From contig NZ_BMES01000002.1 in the NCBI RefSeq assembly GCF_014636935.1, forward strand, positions 372,001-436,000: a stretch of 64,000 nt of DNA. Direction: 5' to 3'. Position 1 is the first letter of the stretch, and the number at the start of each line of letters is the position of its first letter. Shown in pieces: positions 34,093 through 42,793 of this stretch. Origin of the DNA: Alsobacter metallidurans (GTDB lineage: Bacteria; Pseudomonadota; Alphaproteobacteria; Rhizobiales; Beijerinckiaceae). The translations under genes and the position numbers were made by a program. Under the pieces are notes generated by a model. The model was not told the DNA's origin. It ran no database searches and saw nothing but the letters and a program-made list of their open reading frames with translations.

Positions 34093-35145
34093 ATGTCTTC
34101 GCCTGTTCAACTCGTCTCGCTGTCCACCGCCATCCCCCCGCATGAGATCCTTCAGGCCGACGCCGCACGGGCGGCGGCCGAGCAGTTCGCGGATCGGTTC
34201 AAGGATTTCGGACGCCTGGCGCGCGTGTTCGAGAGCGCAGGCATCCGCAAGCGCCACGCCGTTCGTCCGCTCGAGTGGTACGCCGCCGATCTCGGCTGGC
34301 CGGAGCGAACCGCGGCCTATCTCGAAGGCGCGCAGGACCTTTTCGTCGACGTCGCCACCAAGGCGCTGGACATGGCCGGGATCACGGCCGCCGAGGTCGA
34401 CACCGTGGTGACTGTCTCGTCGACCGGCATCGCAACGCCCAGCCTCGAAGCGCGAGCCTCCGCCCGCATGGGCTTCCGGCCGAATATCGAGCGCGTGCCC
34501 GTCTTCGGCCTGGGATGCGCCGGGGGCGTTTCCGGGCTCGGCCTCGCAGGCCGGCTCGCCAAGGCCCGGCCCGGCAGCGTCGTCCTCCTTGTCGTGATCG
34601 AGATCTGCACCCTCGCATTCCGTCACGATGTGCTCAGCAGCGCCAACATCGTCGCCACCGCCCTGTTCGGCGACGGAGCCGCCGCCTGCGTGCTGCGCAC
34701 CGGCGATGCTGGATTGGCCACGATCGAGCATTCCGCCCAGCACACCTGGCCGGACACGCTCGACATCATGGGCTGGTCCGTGGATCCCCAGGGCCTCGGC
34801 GTCATATTCGACCGGGCCATCCCGCCCTTTGCCGAAGAGAACCTCGCGCCGGCGGTCGCCGGCATGCTGGCCAGCGGCGGCCTCGCCATGCACGACGTTG
34901 ACCGCTTCGTCTGCCACCCGGGCGGCGTGAAGGTGATCCAGGCGCTGGAGCGCGCGCTGGACTTGGGCCAGGGCGCGCTGGACCATGAGCGCGACATCCT
35001 GCGCGAATACGGCAACATGTCGGCCCCGACGGCGCTCTTCGTGCTGCAGAAGACCGCGCAGGCGGGCCTACCGAACCGCAGCCTGCTCACCGCCATGGGG
35101 CCGGGCTTTTCGGCCAGCAGCGTCTCGTTGCGGCGCGCCGCATGA
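34093..35145 (+). CDS. Type III polyketide synthase (chalcone/alkylresorcinol synthase family)
   Basis: A 350-residue homodimeric ketosynthase that extends an acyl-CoA starter with malonyl-CoA. The catalytic triad is complete: C142 (VFGLGCAGG), H275 (VCHPGG) and N308 (EYGNMSAPT). A TACAAT box at 34037-34042 could be its -10. It overlaps the methyltransferase gene by 4 nt (ATGA), and the exporter overlaps that in turn. The same pair of synthase plus ICMT-like methyltransferase occurs in the srs operon of Streptomyces griseus, which makes methylated phenolic lipids. Product chain length cannot be read from the sequence. Confidence 0.93.
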   Translation: MSSPVQLVSLSTAIPPHEILQADAARAAAEQFADRFKDFGRLARVFESAGIRKRHAVRPLEWYAADLGWPERTAAYLEGAQDLFVDVATKALDMAGITAAEVDTVVTVSSTGIATPSLEARASARMGFRPNIERVPVFGLGCAGGVSGLGLAGRLAKARPGSVVLLVVIEICTLAFRHDVLSSANIVATALFGDGAAACVLRTGDAGLATIEHSAQHTWPDTLDIMGWSVDPQGLGVIFDRAIPPFAEENLAPAVAGMLASGGLAMHDVDRFVCHPGGVKVIQALERALDLGQGALDHERDILREYGNMSAPTALFVLQKTAQAGLPNRSLLTAMGPGFSASSVSLRRAA

Positions 35146-35648
35146 CTGGAGCGGCGCTGCTGCTCGCGCTTGTCACGGCCGAGCGCCTGGGCGAACTGGT
35201 GCTCGCGCGGCGTAACACCGCCGGCCTGCTGGCGCGCGGCGGCGTTGAAATCGCGCCCGGCCATTACCCTCTGGTAGTGGCGTTGCACGCCGCCTGGCTC
35301 GCCTATCTCTGGACGGCCGGCCTTAACCAGCCTGTCCAGATTGGCTGGCTGGCCGTCTTTGGCCTGCTGCAGATCCTGCGCGCCTGGGTGCTGCTGACGC
35401 TGGGCAGCCGCTGGACGACGCGCATTCTCGTCGTGCCAGGCGAAACGCTTGTCGCCTCCGGTCCTTACCGCATCCTGCCGCATCCCAACTACGCAGTCGT
35501 GATCGGCGAGATCGCGGTTTTGCCGCTATGCTTGGGGCTGACAGGAGCAGCCATCGTGTTTTCACTCCTCAACGCGGCCGTGCTGACGATCCGCATCCGC
35601 GCCGAGAACGCAGCCCTGGCGGAGCTACGCCGTGACGGCCGCGTCTGA
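35142..35648 (+). CDS. Isoprenylcysteine carboxyl methyltransferase (ICMT) family protein
   Basis: A 168-residue integral membrane methyltransferase with about four hydrophobic segments. The signature is GPYRILPHPNYAVVIGE near residues 107-123, which resembles the ICMT block GPYRxxRHPNY that binds S-adenosylmethionine, and the C-terminal RIRAENAAL has the ENxxL-like helix. Bacteria lack prenylated proteins, so these enzymes usually methylate lipids or polyketides; here the partner is the type III synthase just upstream. Its C-terminus overlaps the start of the exporter by 17 nt. Confidence 0.88.
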   Translation: MTGAALLLALVTAERLGELVLARRNTAGLLARGGVEIAPGHYPLVVALHAAWLAYLWTAGLNQPVQIGWLAVFGLLQILRAWVLLTLGSRWTTRILVVPGETLVASGPYRILPHPNYAVVIGEIAVLPLCLGLTGAAIVFSLLNAAVLTIRIRAENAALAELRRDGRV

Positions 35649-37185
35649 ACCAGCGCCCGCCGTCGCGGGATGTCGCATCTGGTCGGGTTTCGCCGCCATG
35701 TGCGCCGGCATGTTCATGGCCATCCTGGACGTGCAGGTGGTCGCCACCTCGCTGCCGACGATCCGCGCCGCGCTGGACATGTCGGAGGACCAGGTCAGCT
35801 GGATCCAGACCGCCTACCTGATCGCCGAAATCGTCGCGATCCCGCTTACGGGCCTGCTCACCCGCGTCCTGAGCATGCGCTGGCTCTTCGTGACCTCGGT
35901 CTCGATCTTCACGCTCGCATCCGCGGGCTGCGCGGCGAGCGGCTCCTACGAGGCTCTGATCGCCTGGCGCGTCCTGCAGGGGTTCGCGGGCGGGACGCTG
36001 ATTCCCGCCGTATTCACCGCCGTCTTCCTGCTGTTTCCGCTCAAGCATCAAACGATCGCGACGACGCTGGCCGGCGTTCTCGCCGTGCTCGCGCCGACGC
36101 TCGGCCCGGTGGTTGGCGGCTGGATCACGGACGCCTATTCGTGGCGCTGGCTGTTCCTGATCAACGTCGCGCCCGGCGTGGCGGCGGCGCTGGTCGGGGC
36201 CGCGACGCTGCCGCGCGACGATGCCGACCTTGCGTCCGCGAGGACGATCGACGCGCTCGGCGTAGCGCTGCTGGCCGCCAGCCTCGCCGCGCTGGAGATC
36301 GGCCTCAAGGAGGCGCCCGGCCGGGGGTGGACATCGGGGGTCGTGCTCGGATTGCTGGCCACGAGTCTCGTCTGTGGGGCGGCGTTCGCGGGGCGCATGC
36401 TGCGGTCGCGCTCGCCTGTCGTGAACCTGCGCGCCTTTGCGTCGCTGCGGTTCACGGTCGCCTGCGCGCTCAGCTTCGTGCTCGGCGTCGGCTTGTTCGG
36501 GTCGGTTTACCTGATGCCGTTCTTTCTCGGTTTCGTGCGCGGCCACGATGCGCTCGCGATTGGGAAGACGATGCTGGTGACCGGCCTCGCCCAGCTCGTC
36601 GCCGCCCCCGTGGCGGTGATGCTCGAAAAACGCGCCGACCCCCGCGCACTGAGCGCCTTCGGCTTCGCGTTGTTCGGCGCCGGGCTCGCGATGAGCGCCT
36701 TCCAGACCCCCGAAACCGATTTCGCCGGGATGCTGTGGCCGCAGGTCGTGCGCGGGCTGGCGATCATGTTTTGCCTTCTGCCGCCGACCCGGCTGGCGCT
36801 GGGGCACCTGCCGCCGGCCGAAGTCCCGGACGCGAGCGGTTTGTTCAACCTGATGCGGAACCTCGGCGGCGCGATCGGCCTCGCGCTGATCGACACGGTG
36901 ATTTTCGGCCGCTTGCCCGCGCTGGCCACCAGCCTCACCACGAAGCTTCAGGCTGGCGACGCAGCCACGGCCGCCTTCGTGGGCATCCCGCCCGGCCTCC
37001 TCAACCCCGCCCAGGCCCCGCCGCCAGGCGCGCTCGCGATGCTGGAGCCGCTTGTGCGCCGCGCCGCCATGACCACGGCGATCAACGAGGCGTGGGCCGT
37101 GCTCGCGGCTCTCACGCTTGCAGGCCTGCTGTGTCTTGTGATCCTCGCCCTGCCGCGACGCCGCTCGCAACCCAGCCTGCGCTAG
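35632..37185 (+). CDS. MFS transporter, DHA2 family (EmrB/QacA-like) exporter
   Basis: A 517-residue 14-helix drug:proton antiporter. Motif C APTLGPVVGGWI (about residues 145-156) and the antiporter DIAxP-like start ILDVQVVATSLPTI are present, as is WRVLQGFAGGTLIPAVF. GTG is the start and overlaps the methyltransferase gene. It probably exports the methylated polyketide; the fixed link is only the overlapping gene order. Its stop shares CTAG with the stop of the convergent galC-like gene. Confidence 0.9.
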   Translation: MTAASEPAPAVAGCRIWSGFAAMCAGMFMAILDVQVVATSLPTIRAALDMSEDQVSWIQTAYLIAEIVAIPLTGLLTRVLSMRWLFVTSVSIFTLASAGCAASGSYEALIAWRVLQGFAGGTLIPAVFTAVFLLFPLKHQTIATTLAGVLAVLAPTLGPVVGGWITDAYSWRWLFLINVAPGVAAALVGAATLPRDDADLASARTIDALGVALLAASLAALEIGLKEAPGRGWTSGVVLGLLATSLVCGAAFAGRMLRSRSPVVNLRAFASLRFTVACALSFVLGVGLFGSVYLMPFFLGFVRGHDALAIGKTMLVTGLAQLVAAPVAVMLEKRADPRALSAFGFALFGAGLAMSAFQTPETDFAGMLWPQVVRGLAIMFCLLPPTRLALGHLPPAEVPDASGLFNLMRNLGGAIGLALIDTVIFGRLPALATSLTTKLQAGDAATAAFVGIPPGLLNPAQAPPPGALAMLEPLVRRAAMTTAINEAWAVLAALTLAGLLCLVILALPRRRSQPSLR

Positions 37186-37880
37186 CCGGCGCTTTCCTCG
37201 GGATCGTCCAGGTAAACGAGACCCGCTTTGGCGAGCCCTTCGCGCATGCCGTAGATGTCGAGCCCCAACTCGCCGGCAGCGAGCCGCGCACGCTTGCTCT
37301 CCTCGTTGGCGAGGCGCGCGTCGGCGAGGTCGGCGGCCCGCACGGCGTCCTCCATCGGGACGACCACGACGCCGTCGTCGTCGGCCACGATCACGTCGCC
37401 CGGGCTCACCAGGGCTCCGGCGCAAACCACCGGGATATTGACGCTGCCGGGCGTCGCCTTCACGGTTCCGCGCGCCGAGATCGCCTTTGACCACACCGGA
37501 AAGCCCATCTCCTTCAGGGTCAGGATGTCGCGGCAGCCGGCGTCGATGATCAGGCCCGCCACGCCCCTCGCCTTCAGCGAGGTCGCGAGGAGGTCGCCGA
37601 ACATGCCGTCGGTGCTGTCGGCCGCCAGCGCCACCACCATCACGTCGCCGGGCCTGCACTGTTCCACGGCGACATGGATCATCCAGTTGTCGCCGGGCTG
37701 AGAGAGCACCGTCACGGCCGATCCCGAAACGGCGCCGCCCTGCCAGACGGGGCGGAGATAGGGCTTCATCAGCCCGATCCGGCCCATGGCCTCGTGCACG
37801 GTGGCGACGCCGGCCACACCCAGGCGGCGCACCGCGTCCACGTCTGCGCGGCGGTTGCGGCGATAAACAACGGGCTTCAT
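37182..37880 (-). CDS. galC: 4-carboxy-4-hydroxy-2-oxoadipate aldolase / RraA-fold (GalC/LigK-like)
   Basis: A 232-residue class II aldolase of the RraA fold that splits 4-carboxy-4-hydroxy-2-oxoadipate into pyruvate and oxaloacetate. The Arg117-Asp118 metal/substrate pair is visible (IIDAGCRDIL), within GxGR-D-x context, and the length fits LigK/GalC (about 225-238). RraA itself, an RNase E inhibitor, is about 160 residues, so it is unlikely. The start ATG overlaps the galB stop (ATGA), so the two are coupled. It is the last gene of the galD-galB-galC string. Confidence 0.87.
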   Translation of the reverse strand: MKPVVYRRNRRADVDAVRRLGVAGVATVHEAMGRIGLMKPYLRPVWQGGAVSGSAVTVLSQPGDNWMIHVAVEQCRPGDVMVVALAADSTDGMFGDLLATSLKARGVAGLIIDAGCRDILTLKEMGFPVWSKAISARGTVKATPGSVNIPVVCAGALVSPGDVIVADDDGVVVVPMEDAVRAADLADARLANEESKRARLAAGELGLDIYGMREGLAKAGLVYLDDPEESAG

Positions 37881-38617
37881 GCCAGCGTCTCCACCACCAT
37901 CGGAAATAGGCGCTGGTAAGCCTCGCCATACTGCATGCTGCGGCCGGAGTTGCGCCCGCCCTGCATGCCGCGGTTCAGCGCCACCCGGGTGTAGTAGTCC
38001 CAGAGGTGCTTTTGCGCCGCCAACACCTCAAAGGCGCTCCGCTTTTGCTCCCAGACATCGTCGATGTTGAGAATGACGTTCGGCTTGTAGTCGCACTGCT
38101 CCGGCTGGTGCGGCTCAAACAGGAACACGGGCGGCGCCGCATAGGACAGGTCCGGCGACGGCTTGTGCCCGGCCGCCTGCGCGATGATCCGCGCCTCCTG
38201 CGCGAGGCGGGTCGCCTCGGGATGATCGACATTGTAGGGGTCGGCCAGCGAATGCGTGAGCACGAAGGCAGGCTTCACCGTGCGGTAGATGTCTATCAGC
38301 CGATCCAGCATCTCGGGCGTGGAGCGCAGCGGGTAGTCGCCCGCGTCCATGAACTCGATTTCGGCCCCGAGAATTGACGCGGCCTTCTCGGCCTCGGCCC
38401 GGCGCTGCGCCTTCACGTCGGCCAACGCCGCGCCGGCTGTTTTCCACGCCCACTGGCTCTCGCCGCGCTCCCCGTAGGACAGGCACACAATCACCATGCG
38501 CATGCCCTGCCGGGCATGCAGCGCGATCGCGCCCCCGGCGCGCCAGACGAAATCGCCCGGATGGGCGGTGACTACGAGTCCCGCGCCGGTGCGGCTGGGA
38601 AGCGACGATGCGGCCAA
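37877..38617 (-). CDS. galB: 4-oxalomesaconate hydratase, PIG-L family (GalB-like)
   Basis: A 246-residue zinc enzyme of the PIG-L/LmbE fold. The metal motif, usually AHPDD, is AHPGD here (TAHPGDFVWRAGG), a form that I recall from the Pseudomonas GalB hydratase rather than deacetylases. It hydrates 4-oxalomesaconate in the gallate and protocatechuate 4,5-cleavage routes. The start is TTG (MAASSLPSRTGAG), chosen because GAGGAG sits 7 nt before it; the open frame further upstream only reads through galD. It starts 11 nt after the galD stop. Confidence 0.84.
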   Translation of the reverse strand: MAASSLPSRTGAGLVVTAHPGDFVWRAGGAIALHARQGMRMVIVCLSYGERGESQWAWKTAGAALADVKAQRRAEAEKAASILGAEIEFMDAGDYPLRSTPEMLDRLIDIYRTVKPAFVLTHSLADPYNVDHPEATRLAQEARIIAQAAGHKPSPDLSYAAPPVFLFEPHQPEQCDYKPNVILNIDDVWEQKRSAFEVLAAQKHLWDYYTRVALNRGMQGGRNSGRSMQYGEAYQRLFPMVVETLA

Positions 38618-38628
38618 GCGTATTCTCC

Positions 38629-39762
38629 TCAGGACCTGGGTGCGGGAAGCGAACGGGCGGACCCGGACAAGCTTTCCGGCAGGAAAGCCTCGCCGTCGAA
38701 GAGCTTGCGCGCGGTGCGCAGCAATCCCGCGCGCTCGACCCGCGGCTCGGCTGGCGTGCCGCCGACGATCACGCGGACCGTGAACTCGCCGGTCGGATGC
38801 TCCACGGACAGGATCTTCTCCCGTCCGTCCGGGATCATGGCGACCCCGGCGGCGGGCGAGCCGGGCAGGATGCACGCCGTCGCCACCGTCACGGCCGCGA
38901 AGACCCCAATGGAGGCGTGGCATTCGTGCGGGATGAAACTGCGCGTGCAGACATGCCCACCGGCGCGCGGCGGCGAAACCAGAGTGATCTTGGGGACGAC
39001 CTTGGGTCCGACATCGCCGAGATTCATCAGCGGCCCCGCCGCGAGGCGGATCTCCTCCAACCGCGCTTTCAGCGCATCGTCCTTGTCGAGCTCTTCGCGG
39101 CTTTCGTACCCGGTGCGATCGACAGAGCGCGCGTCGATAACAATCACCGGCATGCCGTTGTCGATCAGGGTCACATCCACGCCCGCGACACGGTCGGCGA
39201 CATGGCCGGTGGGCAGGAGACTGCCGCAAACCGAGCCTGCGGCGTCGAGAAAGTCGATCGGGATCGGCGCCGCCGAGCCCGGGACGCCGTCGATCCGGGC
39301 ATCGCCGCCATAACGCACCCGGCCGCCGGGCGTCTGTACCTGCAGCTCCGCGATTGTGCCGGTGTTGAGCGTCCGAACCCTGACGGTGGTGACGCCATCA
39401 CGCGCTGCGACTAATCCCCGCTCGATCGCGAAGGGCGCCGTTCCGGCCAGGATGTTGCCGCAGTTGGGCGTGGTGTCGACGGACGGCTTGTCGACGCCGA
39501 CCTGGGCAAACAGAAAATCGACGTCGCAGGCCGGATCGCCCGACCGGCTGATCACCGCAACCTTGCTGGTCAACGGATGCGCGCCGCCGAGCCCGTCGAT
39601 CTGACGTGGGTCTGGCGAACCCATGAGGGCCAGCAGCCAGGCGTCGCGTTCGACTGGATTGTCAGGCAGGTCGGCGGCGAGGAAGTAGGCTCCCTTGGAA
39701 GTCCCTCCCCGCATCAGCATGCACCTTACGCCGTGCTGCATCGTCCAGTTCTCGTATGGCAT
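38629..39762 (-). CDS. galD: 4-oxalomesaconate tautomerase, PrpF family (GalD-like)
   Basis: A 377-residue PrpF-fold isomerase (diaminopimelate-epimerase-like), which converts the keto and enol forms of 4-oxalomesaconate. Conserved parts: MRGGTSKGAYFLAADLP near the start, TPNCGN with a catalytic-type Cys near residue 100, and HECHASIGVFAAVTVATA near residue 260. P. putida GalD has about 360 residues. The start MPYENWTMQHG is chosen; 14 more residues are open upstream. It leads the D-B-C order. PrpF itself (methyl-aconitate isomerase) is the main alternative, but the galB and galC neighbours favour GalD. Confidence 0.86.
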   Translation of the reverse strand: MPYENWTMQHGVRCMLMRGGTSKGAYFLAADLPDNPVERDAWLLALMGSPDPRQIDGLGGAHPLTSKVAVISRSGDPACDVDFLFAQVGVDKPSVDTTPNCGNILAGTAPFAIERGLVAARDGVTTVRVRTLNTGTIAELQVQTPGGRVRYGGDARIDGVPGSAAPIPIDFLDAAGSVCGSLLPTGHVADRVAGVDVTLIDNGMPVIVIDARSVDRTGYESREELDKDDALKARLEEIRLAAGPLMNLGDVGPKVVPKITLVSPPRAGGHVCTRSFIPHECHASIGVFAAVTVATACILPGSPAAGVAMIPDGREKILSVEHPTGEFTVRVIVGGTPAEPRVERAGLLRTARKLFDGEAFLPESLSGSARSLPAPRS

Positions 39763-39829
39763 GGCGCCATGCTGGCGCGCGGAACGGCATGAAACAAATG
39801 ACAAGATCGCGGGCTTTAACGAATCGAAT

Positions 39830-40639
39830 TCATCGCTTGGCGACCTGCTCGTGCCGCTCGGCTACCGCTTGGCAGAGGCCGGGCTCGAGCCCAAGCGCCG
39901 CCAGCATCTCGCCCGCCTCGCGCATCTCGGCCGCGCGCCGGACGCCATGGCGCTCCACTCTCGCGCGCATCGTGACGGCGAGGGCCGGCCAGTCGATCGA
40001 CGGAAAGCTCTGGCCCAGGCTGGAGAAGACCTCGTCCTGAACGCGCCACGCCGCCGAGGCGTCGGCGCAATCGATGATCAGCGCCTCGAGCCCTTTGATC
40101 ATGATGCTGCGGCAAAGCTTCATGGCCGAAGCCCGGCCATGCTCCACGGCGACCGGGCGAATGTTCATGCCCAACGGATTGAGCAGCGCGGCCGCCCGCT
40201 CGGCCGCGGGGCCGCCGCCCAGGATCGAAACCGCCAGGCGCGGCTCGGCGACGGGCGCCATCACGGCCCCCTCCACGTAATCGGCCCCGCCGGCCTGCAC
40301 GATTTCCGCGGCGCGGCGTTTGGTCGACGGCGACGCGGAGTTGAGGTCGAGGAAGATCTGGCCCGGCCGCAGAAACGGAGCCGCCGCGCGCGCCACCTCC
40401 TCGACGGCGTCCGCCGTCACGGCCGAGAACACGACGTCGCCGGCGCCCGCCGCATTCGCGAGCGTGTCGGCAGGCGTGACGCCGTCATGCGTCATCCGTT
40501 CCAGCATGGCGGCGAGCCTGGCCGGATCGTCAAGGAGGATGTCGTAGGCGAGGATGCGGCCAACGCCGTTCCGCAGCAGATCGCGCGAAAAGGTGCTTCC
40601 CACCTCCCCATAGCCGATAAACGAAACACTCAGTCCCAT
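39830..40639 (-). CDS. NAD(P)-dependent dehydrogenase with DUF1932 C-terminal domain
   Basis: A 269-residue beta-hydroxyacid-dehydrogenase relative. The N-terminal Rossmann motif is FIGYGEVGSTF, and the NAD-binding domain runs to about residue 165. The C-terminal helical region matches the 6-phosphogluconate-dehydrogenase-like DUF1932 type (MKLCRSIMIKGLEAL, K as a likely catalytic lysine). The start MGLSVSFIGY is chosen over one 8 codons earlier. It lies 67 nt beyond the galD start on the same strand, and could act on a hydroxy acid of the same ring-cleavage pathway; the substrate is unknown. Confidence 0.82.
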   Translation of the reverse strand: MGLSVSFIGYGEVGSTFSRDLLRNGVGRILAYDILLDDPARLAAMLERMTHDGVTPADTLANAAGAGDVVFSAVTADAVEEVARAAAPFLRPGQIFLDLNSASPSTKRRAAEIVQAGGADYVEGAVMAPVAEPRLAVSILGGGPAAERAAALLNPLGMNIRPVAVEHGRASAMKLCRSIMIKGLEALIIDCADASAAWRVQDEVFSSLGQSFPSIDWPALAVTMRARVERHGVRRAAEMREAGEMLAALGLEPGLCQAVAERHEQVAKR

Positions 40640-40726
40640 GCGCGTCTCCCGTTTCGGGGACACGGTGCCTTGCCGCCCTGCGCCGGCTCAAATGACAAGA
40701 ACGCCGCCTCTCCTGAGAACGGCTCA

Positions 40727-41638
40727 TTAATCCGCCGAGCGGCGCCCCTCGGCTTTCAGCCGGCGCTTGATCAGCGCCACCAGCGCGGATGCGGCCGGCG
40801 AGAGCGGCAGCCCCTTTTTGGAGATCACGCCCAGCGTGCGCGAGATACCGGGGTTGCGCAGCGTAACGGCCCTGACGCCCGGCGCGTCGGTTCCCTCGAT
40901 GGACAGGCGCGGCAGGATCGCGATCCCGAGCCCTTCGGCCACGAGGCTCACCGCCGTGGCGACATGCTGGCACTCGTAGCGCCACGTCATCTGCTCGCGC
41001 CGGCTGCCGAGCGCGTCGTCGATCAGCGCCCTGTTGCCGGTCTGAGGGCTGATCCGCACCAGCGGCGTGCCTTCCAGTTGCGACCAATCGATCGCGGCTT
41101 CGGTCGCGAGCGGATGGCCGACCGGGCACACGGCTACGAACGGCTCCTTCAGCAGCGGCGCGATCTCGAGGTCCCAGCGGTTGGCCGACACGATCGTGAT
41201 GCCGAATTCGGCGCGCCCGGCCTGCACGTGCTCGGCGATTTCGCTGGCCGAATTGTCGTGCACCTGCACGGTGAGCCCGGGCCACTCGGCCTGGAACTCA
41301 TGCAACACCCGCGGCAGGTAGTGAATCGCGATGGTGGGCAAACAACCGACCGCAAGCCGCTCCTGCCGGTCCTTCCCCTGCCGGCGGAGCTCCGCGAAGC
41401 TGATGGCGATCTCCTCCATCAGCCGCCGCGCCTTGGGCAGCAGGTCCTGCCCGGCCGGCGTCAGCGAGACCTGCCTGGTCGTGCGGGCGAGGAGCTTCAG
41501 CCCGAGGTCGTCCTCGAGCTTCTTCATGCGGTGGCTCAGCGCCGTTTGCGACAGGTTGAGATGCGCAGCCGCAAGGTTGAAACTGCCGCGGTCCGCGATG
41601 CTCAGAAAGGCTTCGAGCCCCAGGAAGTCGACACGCAT
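40727..41638 (-). CDS. LysR family transcriptional regulator
   Basis: A 303-residue LTTR. The helix-turn-helix is at 10-60 with AAAHLNLSQTALSHRMKKLE and the LTPAG ending; the co-inducer domain is the C-terminal two thirds. It sits between the gal genes (same strand) and the divergent VOC dioxygenase, with two inverted repeats in the 108 nt spacer (41670-41690 and 41676/41705). It should control the dioxygenase and perhaps the gal genes in response to an aromatic acid; the inducer is unknown. Confidence 0.92.
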   Translation of the reverse strand: MRVDFLGLEAFLSIADRGSFNLAAAHLNLSQTALSHRMKKLEDDLGLKLLARTTRQVSLTPAGQDLLPKARRLMEEIAISFAELRRQGKDRQERLAVGCLPTIAIHYLPRVLHEFQAEWPGLTVQVHDNSASEIAEHVQAGRAEFGITIVSANRWDLEIAPLLKEPFVAVCPVGHPLATEAAIDWSQLEGTPLVRISPQTGNRALIDDALGSRREQMTWRYECQHVATAVSLVAEGLGIAILPRLSIEGTDAPGVRAVTLRNPGISRTLGVISKKGLPLSPAASALVALIKRRLKAEGRRSAD

Positions 41639-41669
41639 CGGCTATTCCACCCTGCGCATTGGTGCGCCC

Positions 41670-41705
41670 GTTTCAGCAATCGGGTGAAACATTCAATTTG
41701 ATTGC
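41670..41705. promoter_or_regulatory. LysR-type dyads between the LysR gene and the dioxygenase gene
   Basis: Two interleaved inverted repeats: GTTTCA-N9-TGAAAC (41670-41690), and GCAATC (41676-41681) with GATTGC (41700-41705) 18 nt away. The first dyad is 32-52 nt from the LysR start and 57-77 nt from the dioxygenase start, a typical place for an LTTR recognition site, though it does not have the strict T-N11-A form. It may serve both divergent genes. Confidence 0.5.
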
Positions 41706-41746
41706 AGCCGAAAGCAATGGCCATTTCGGCAGGACGGAGAAACACG

Positions 41747-42697
41747 ATGACCGAACCGCGCCATGACCTCGCCCATCTCGGCCATGTCGAGTTGCTCACC
41801 GCCAAGCCGGACGAGAGCCTGCGGTTCTTCGTCGACGTCATGGGAATGACGGAGAGCGGCCGCGACCGCGACAGCGTCTACCTGCGCGGCTGGGACGACT
41901 ACGAGTTCCACACGCTGAAGCTCACCGCCAGCCACACCTCCGGCGTCGGCCACGTGGCGTTCCGCACCTGGAGCCCCGAGGCGCTGGACCGCCGCATCCA
42001 CGAGCTGGAGGCCATGGGGGCGGGCCTCGGCTGGGTCGACGGCGACCTCGGCCACGGCAGGGCCTATCGGGCCCGCAACGCCGACGGACACGTCTTCGAG
42101 CTCTACTACGACACGCGCTGGTACGAGCCGCCGCCCGAGCTGCGCCCGGCGCTCAAGAACCAGGCCCAGCGCTATCCGGCCCGCGGTTGCAATGTGCGTC
42201 GGATCGACCACCTTAACCTGCTGGTGGTCGATGTCGCCGAGACGCGGCATTTTCTGGAGCGCGGCATGGGCATGCGCACCACCGAGATGATCGTGCTCGA
42301 CAGCGGCGTCGAGGCCGGCGCCTGGGTGACCTGCACCAACAAGACCTATGACATCGCCTTCACCAAGGACCACACCGGCACGCCCGGCCGCTTCCACCAT
42401 GTCACCTACGCGGTCGATAGCCGCGAGGACATCCTGCGCGCGGCCGACATCTTCCTGGAGCACGGCGTCCACATCGAGACCGGCCCGCACAAGCACGCCG
42501 TGCAGCAGACCTTCTTCCTCTATGTCTACGAGCCGGGCGGCAACCGCGTCGAGATCGCCTGTGCGGGCGCCCGCCTGATGCTCGCGCCGGACTGGAAGCC
42601 CATAATCTGGACCCAGGCCGAGCGCGCCAAGGGCCAGGCCTGGGGGCTGAAGACAGTGGAGTCCTTCCACACGCACGGCACGCCACCGGTCGCCTAG
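41747..42697 (+). CDS. VOC-fold extradiol dioxygenase, catechol 2,3-dioxygenase-like
   Basis: A 316-residue two-domain (four-bab) type I extradiol enzyme using a 2-His-1-Glu iron site: His in the N-terminal block LAHLGHVELL (about 13) marks domain 1, and the catalytic metal residues should be the His of FHHVTYAV and others in the C-terminal half, with the Glu in GNRVEIACAG. It cleaves a catechol-type ring next to one hydroxyl. AGGACGGAG precedes the ATG. It is divergent from the LysR gene and the gal cluster. Gallate and protocatechuate 4,5-dioxygenases belong to the unrelated LigB family, so the substrate here is open. Confidence 0.85.
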   Translation: MTEPRHDLAHLGHVELLTAKPDESLRFFVDVMGMTESGRDRDSVYLRGWDDYEFHTLKLTASHTSGVGHVAFRTWSPEALDRRIHELEAMGAGLGWVDGDLGHGRAYRARNADGHVFELYYDTRWYEPPPELRPALKNQAQRYPARGCNVRRIDHLNLLVVDVAETRHFLERGMGMRTTEMIVLDSGVEAGAWVTCTNKTYDIAFTKDHTGTPGRFHHVTYAVDSREDILRAADIFLEHGVHIETGPHKHAVQQTFFLYVYEPGGNRVEIACAGARLMLAPDWKPIIWTQAERAKGQAWGLKTVESFHTHGTPPVA

Positions 42698-42793
42698 ATC
42701 GCGCGTCCGTGATCAGCCGGGGCTGAAACTTCGCCTATTGAGGCCCCGTAACTCCCACAGGCCCCCACCAGGGGCCGCAGGGAGACAAAAGCC

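Noticed and set aside
37182-37880. RraA (ribonuclease E inhibitor) as the identity of this gene
   Set aside because: The protein is about 70 residues longer than RraA and lies in a galD-galB-galC order.
35569-37929. A 786-residue open frame on the minus strand
   Set aside because: It lies opposite the MFS exporter and crosses the galC gene, is Arg/Gly/Ala-rich with no fold features, and arises from GC-rich third positions of the real genes.
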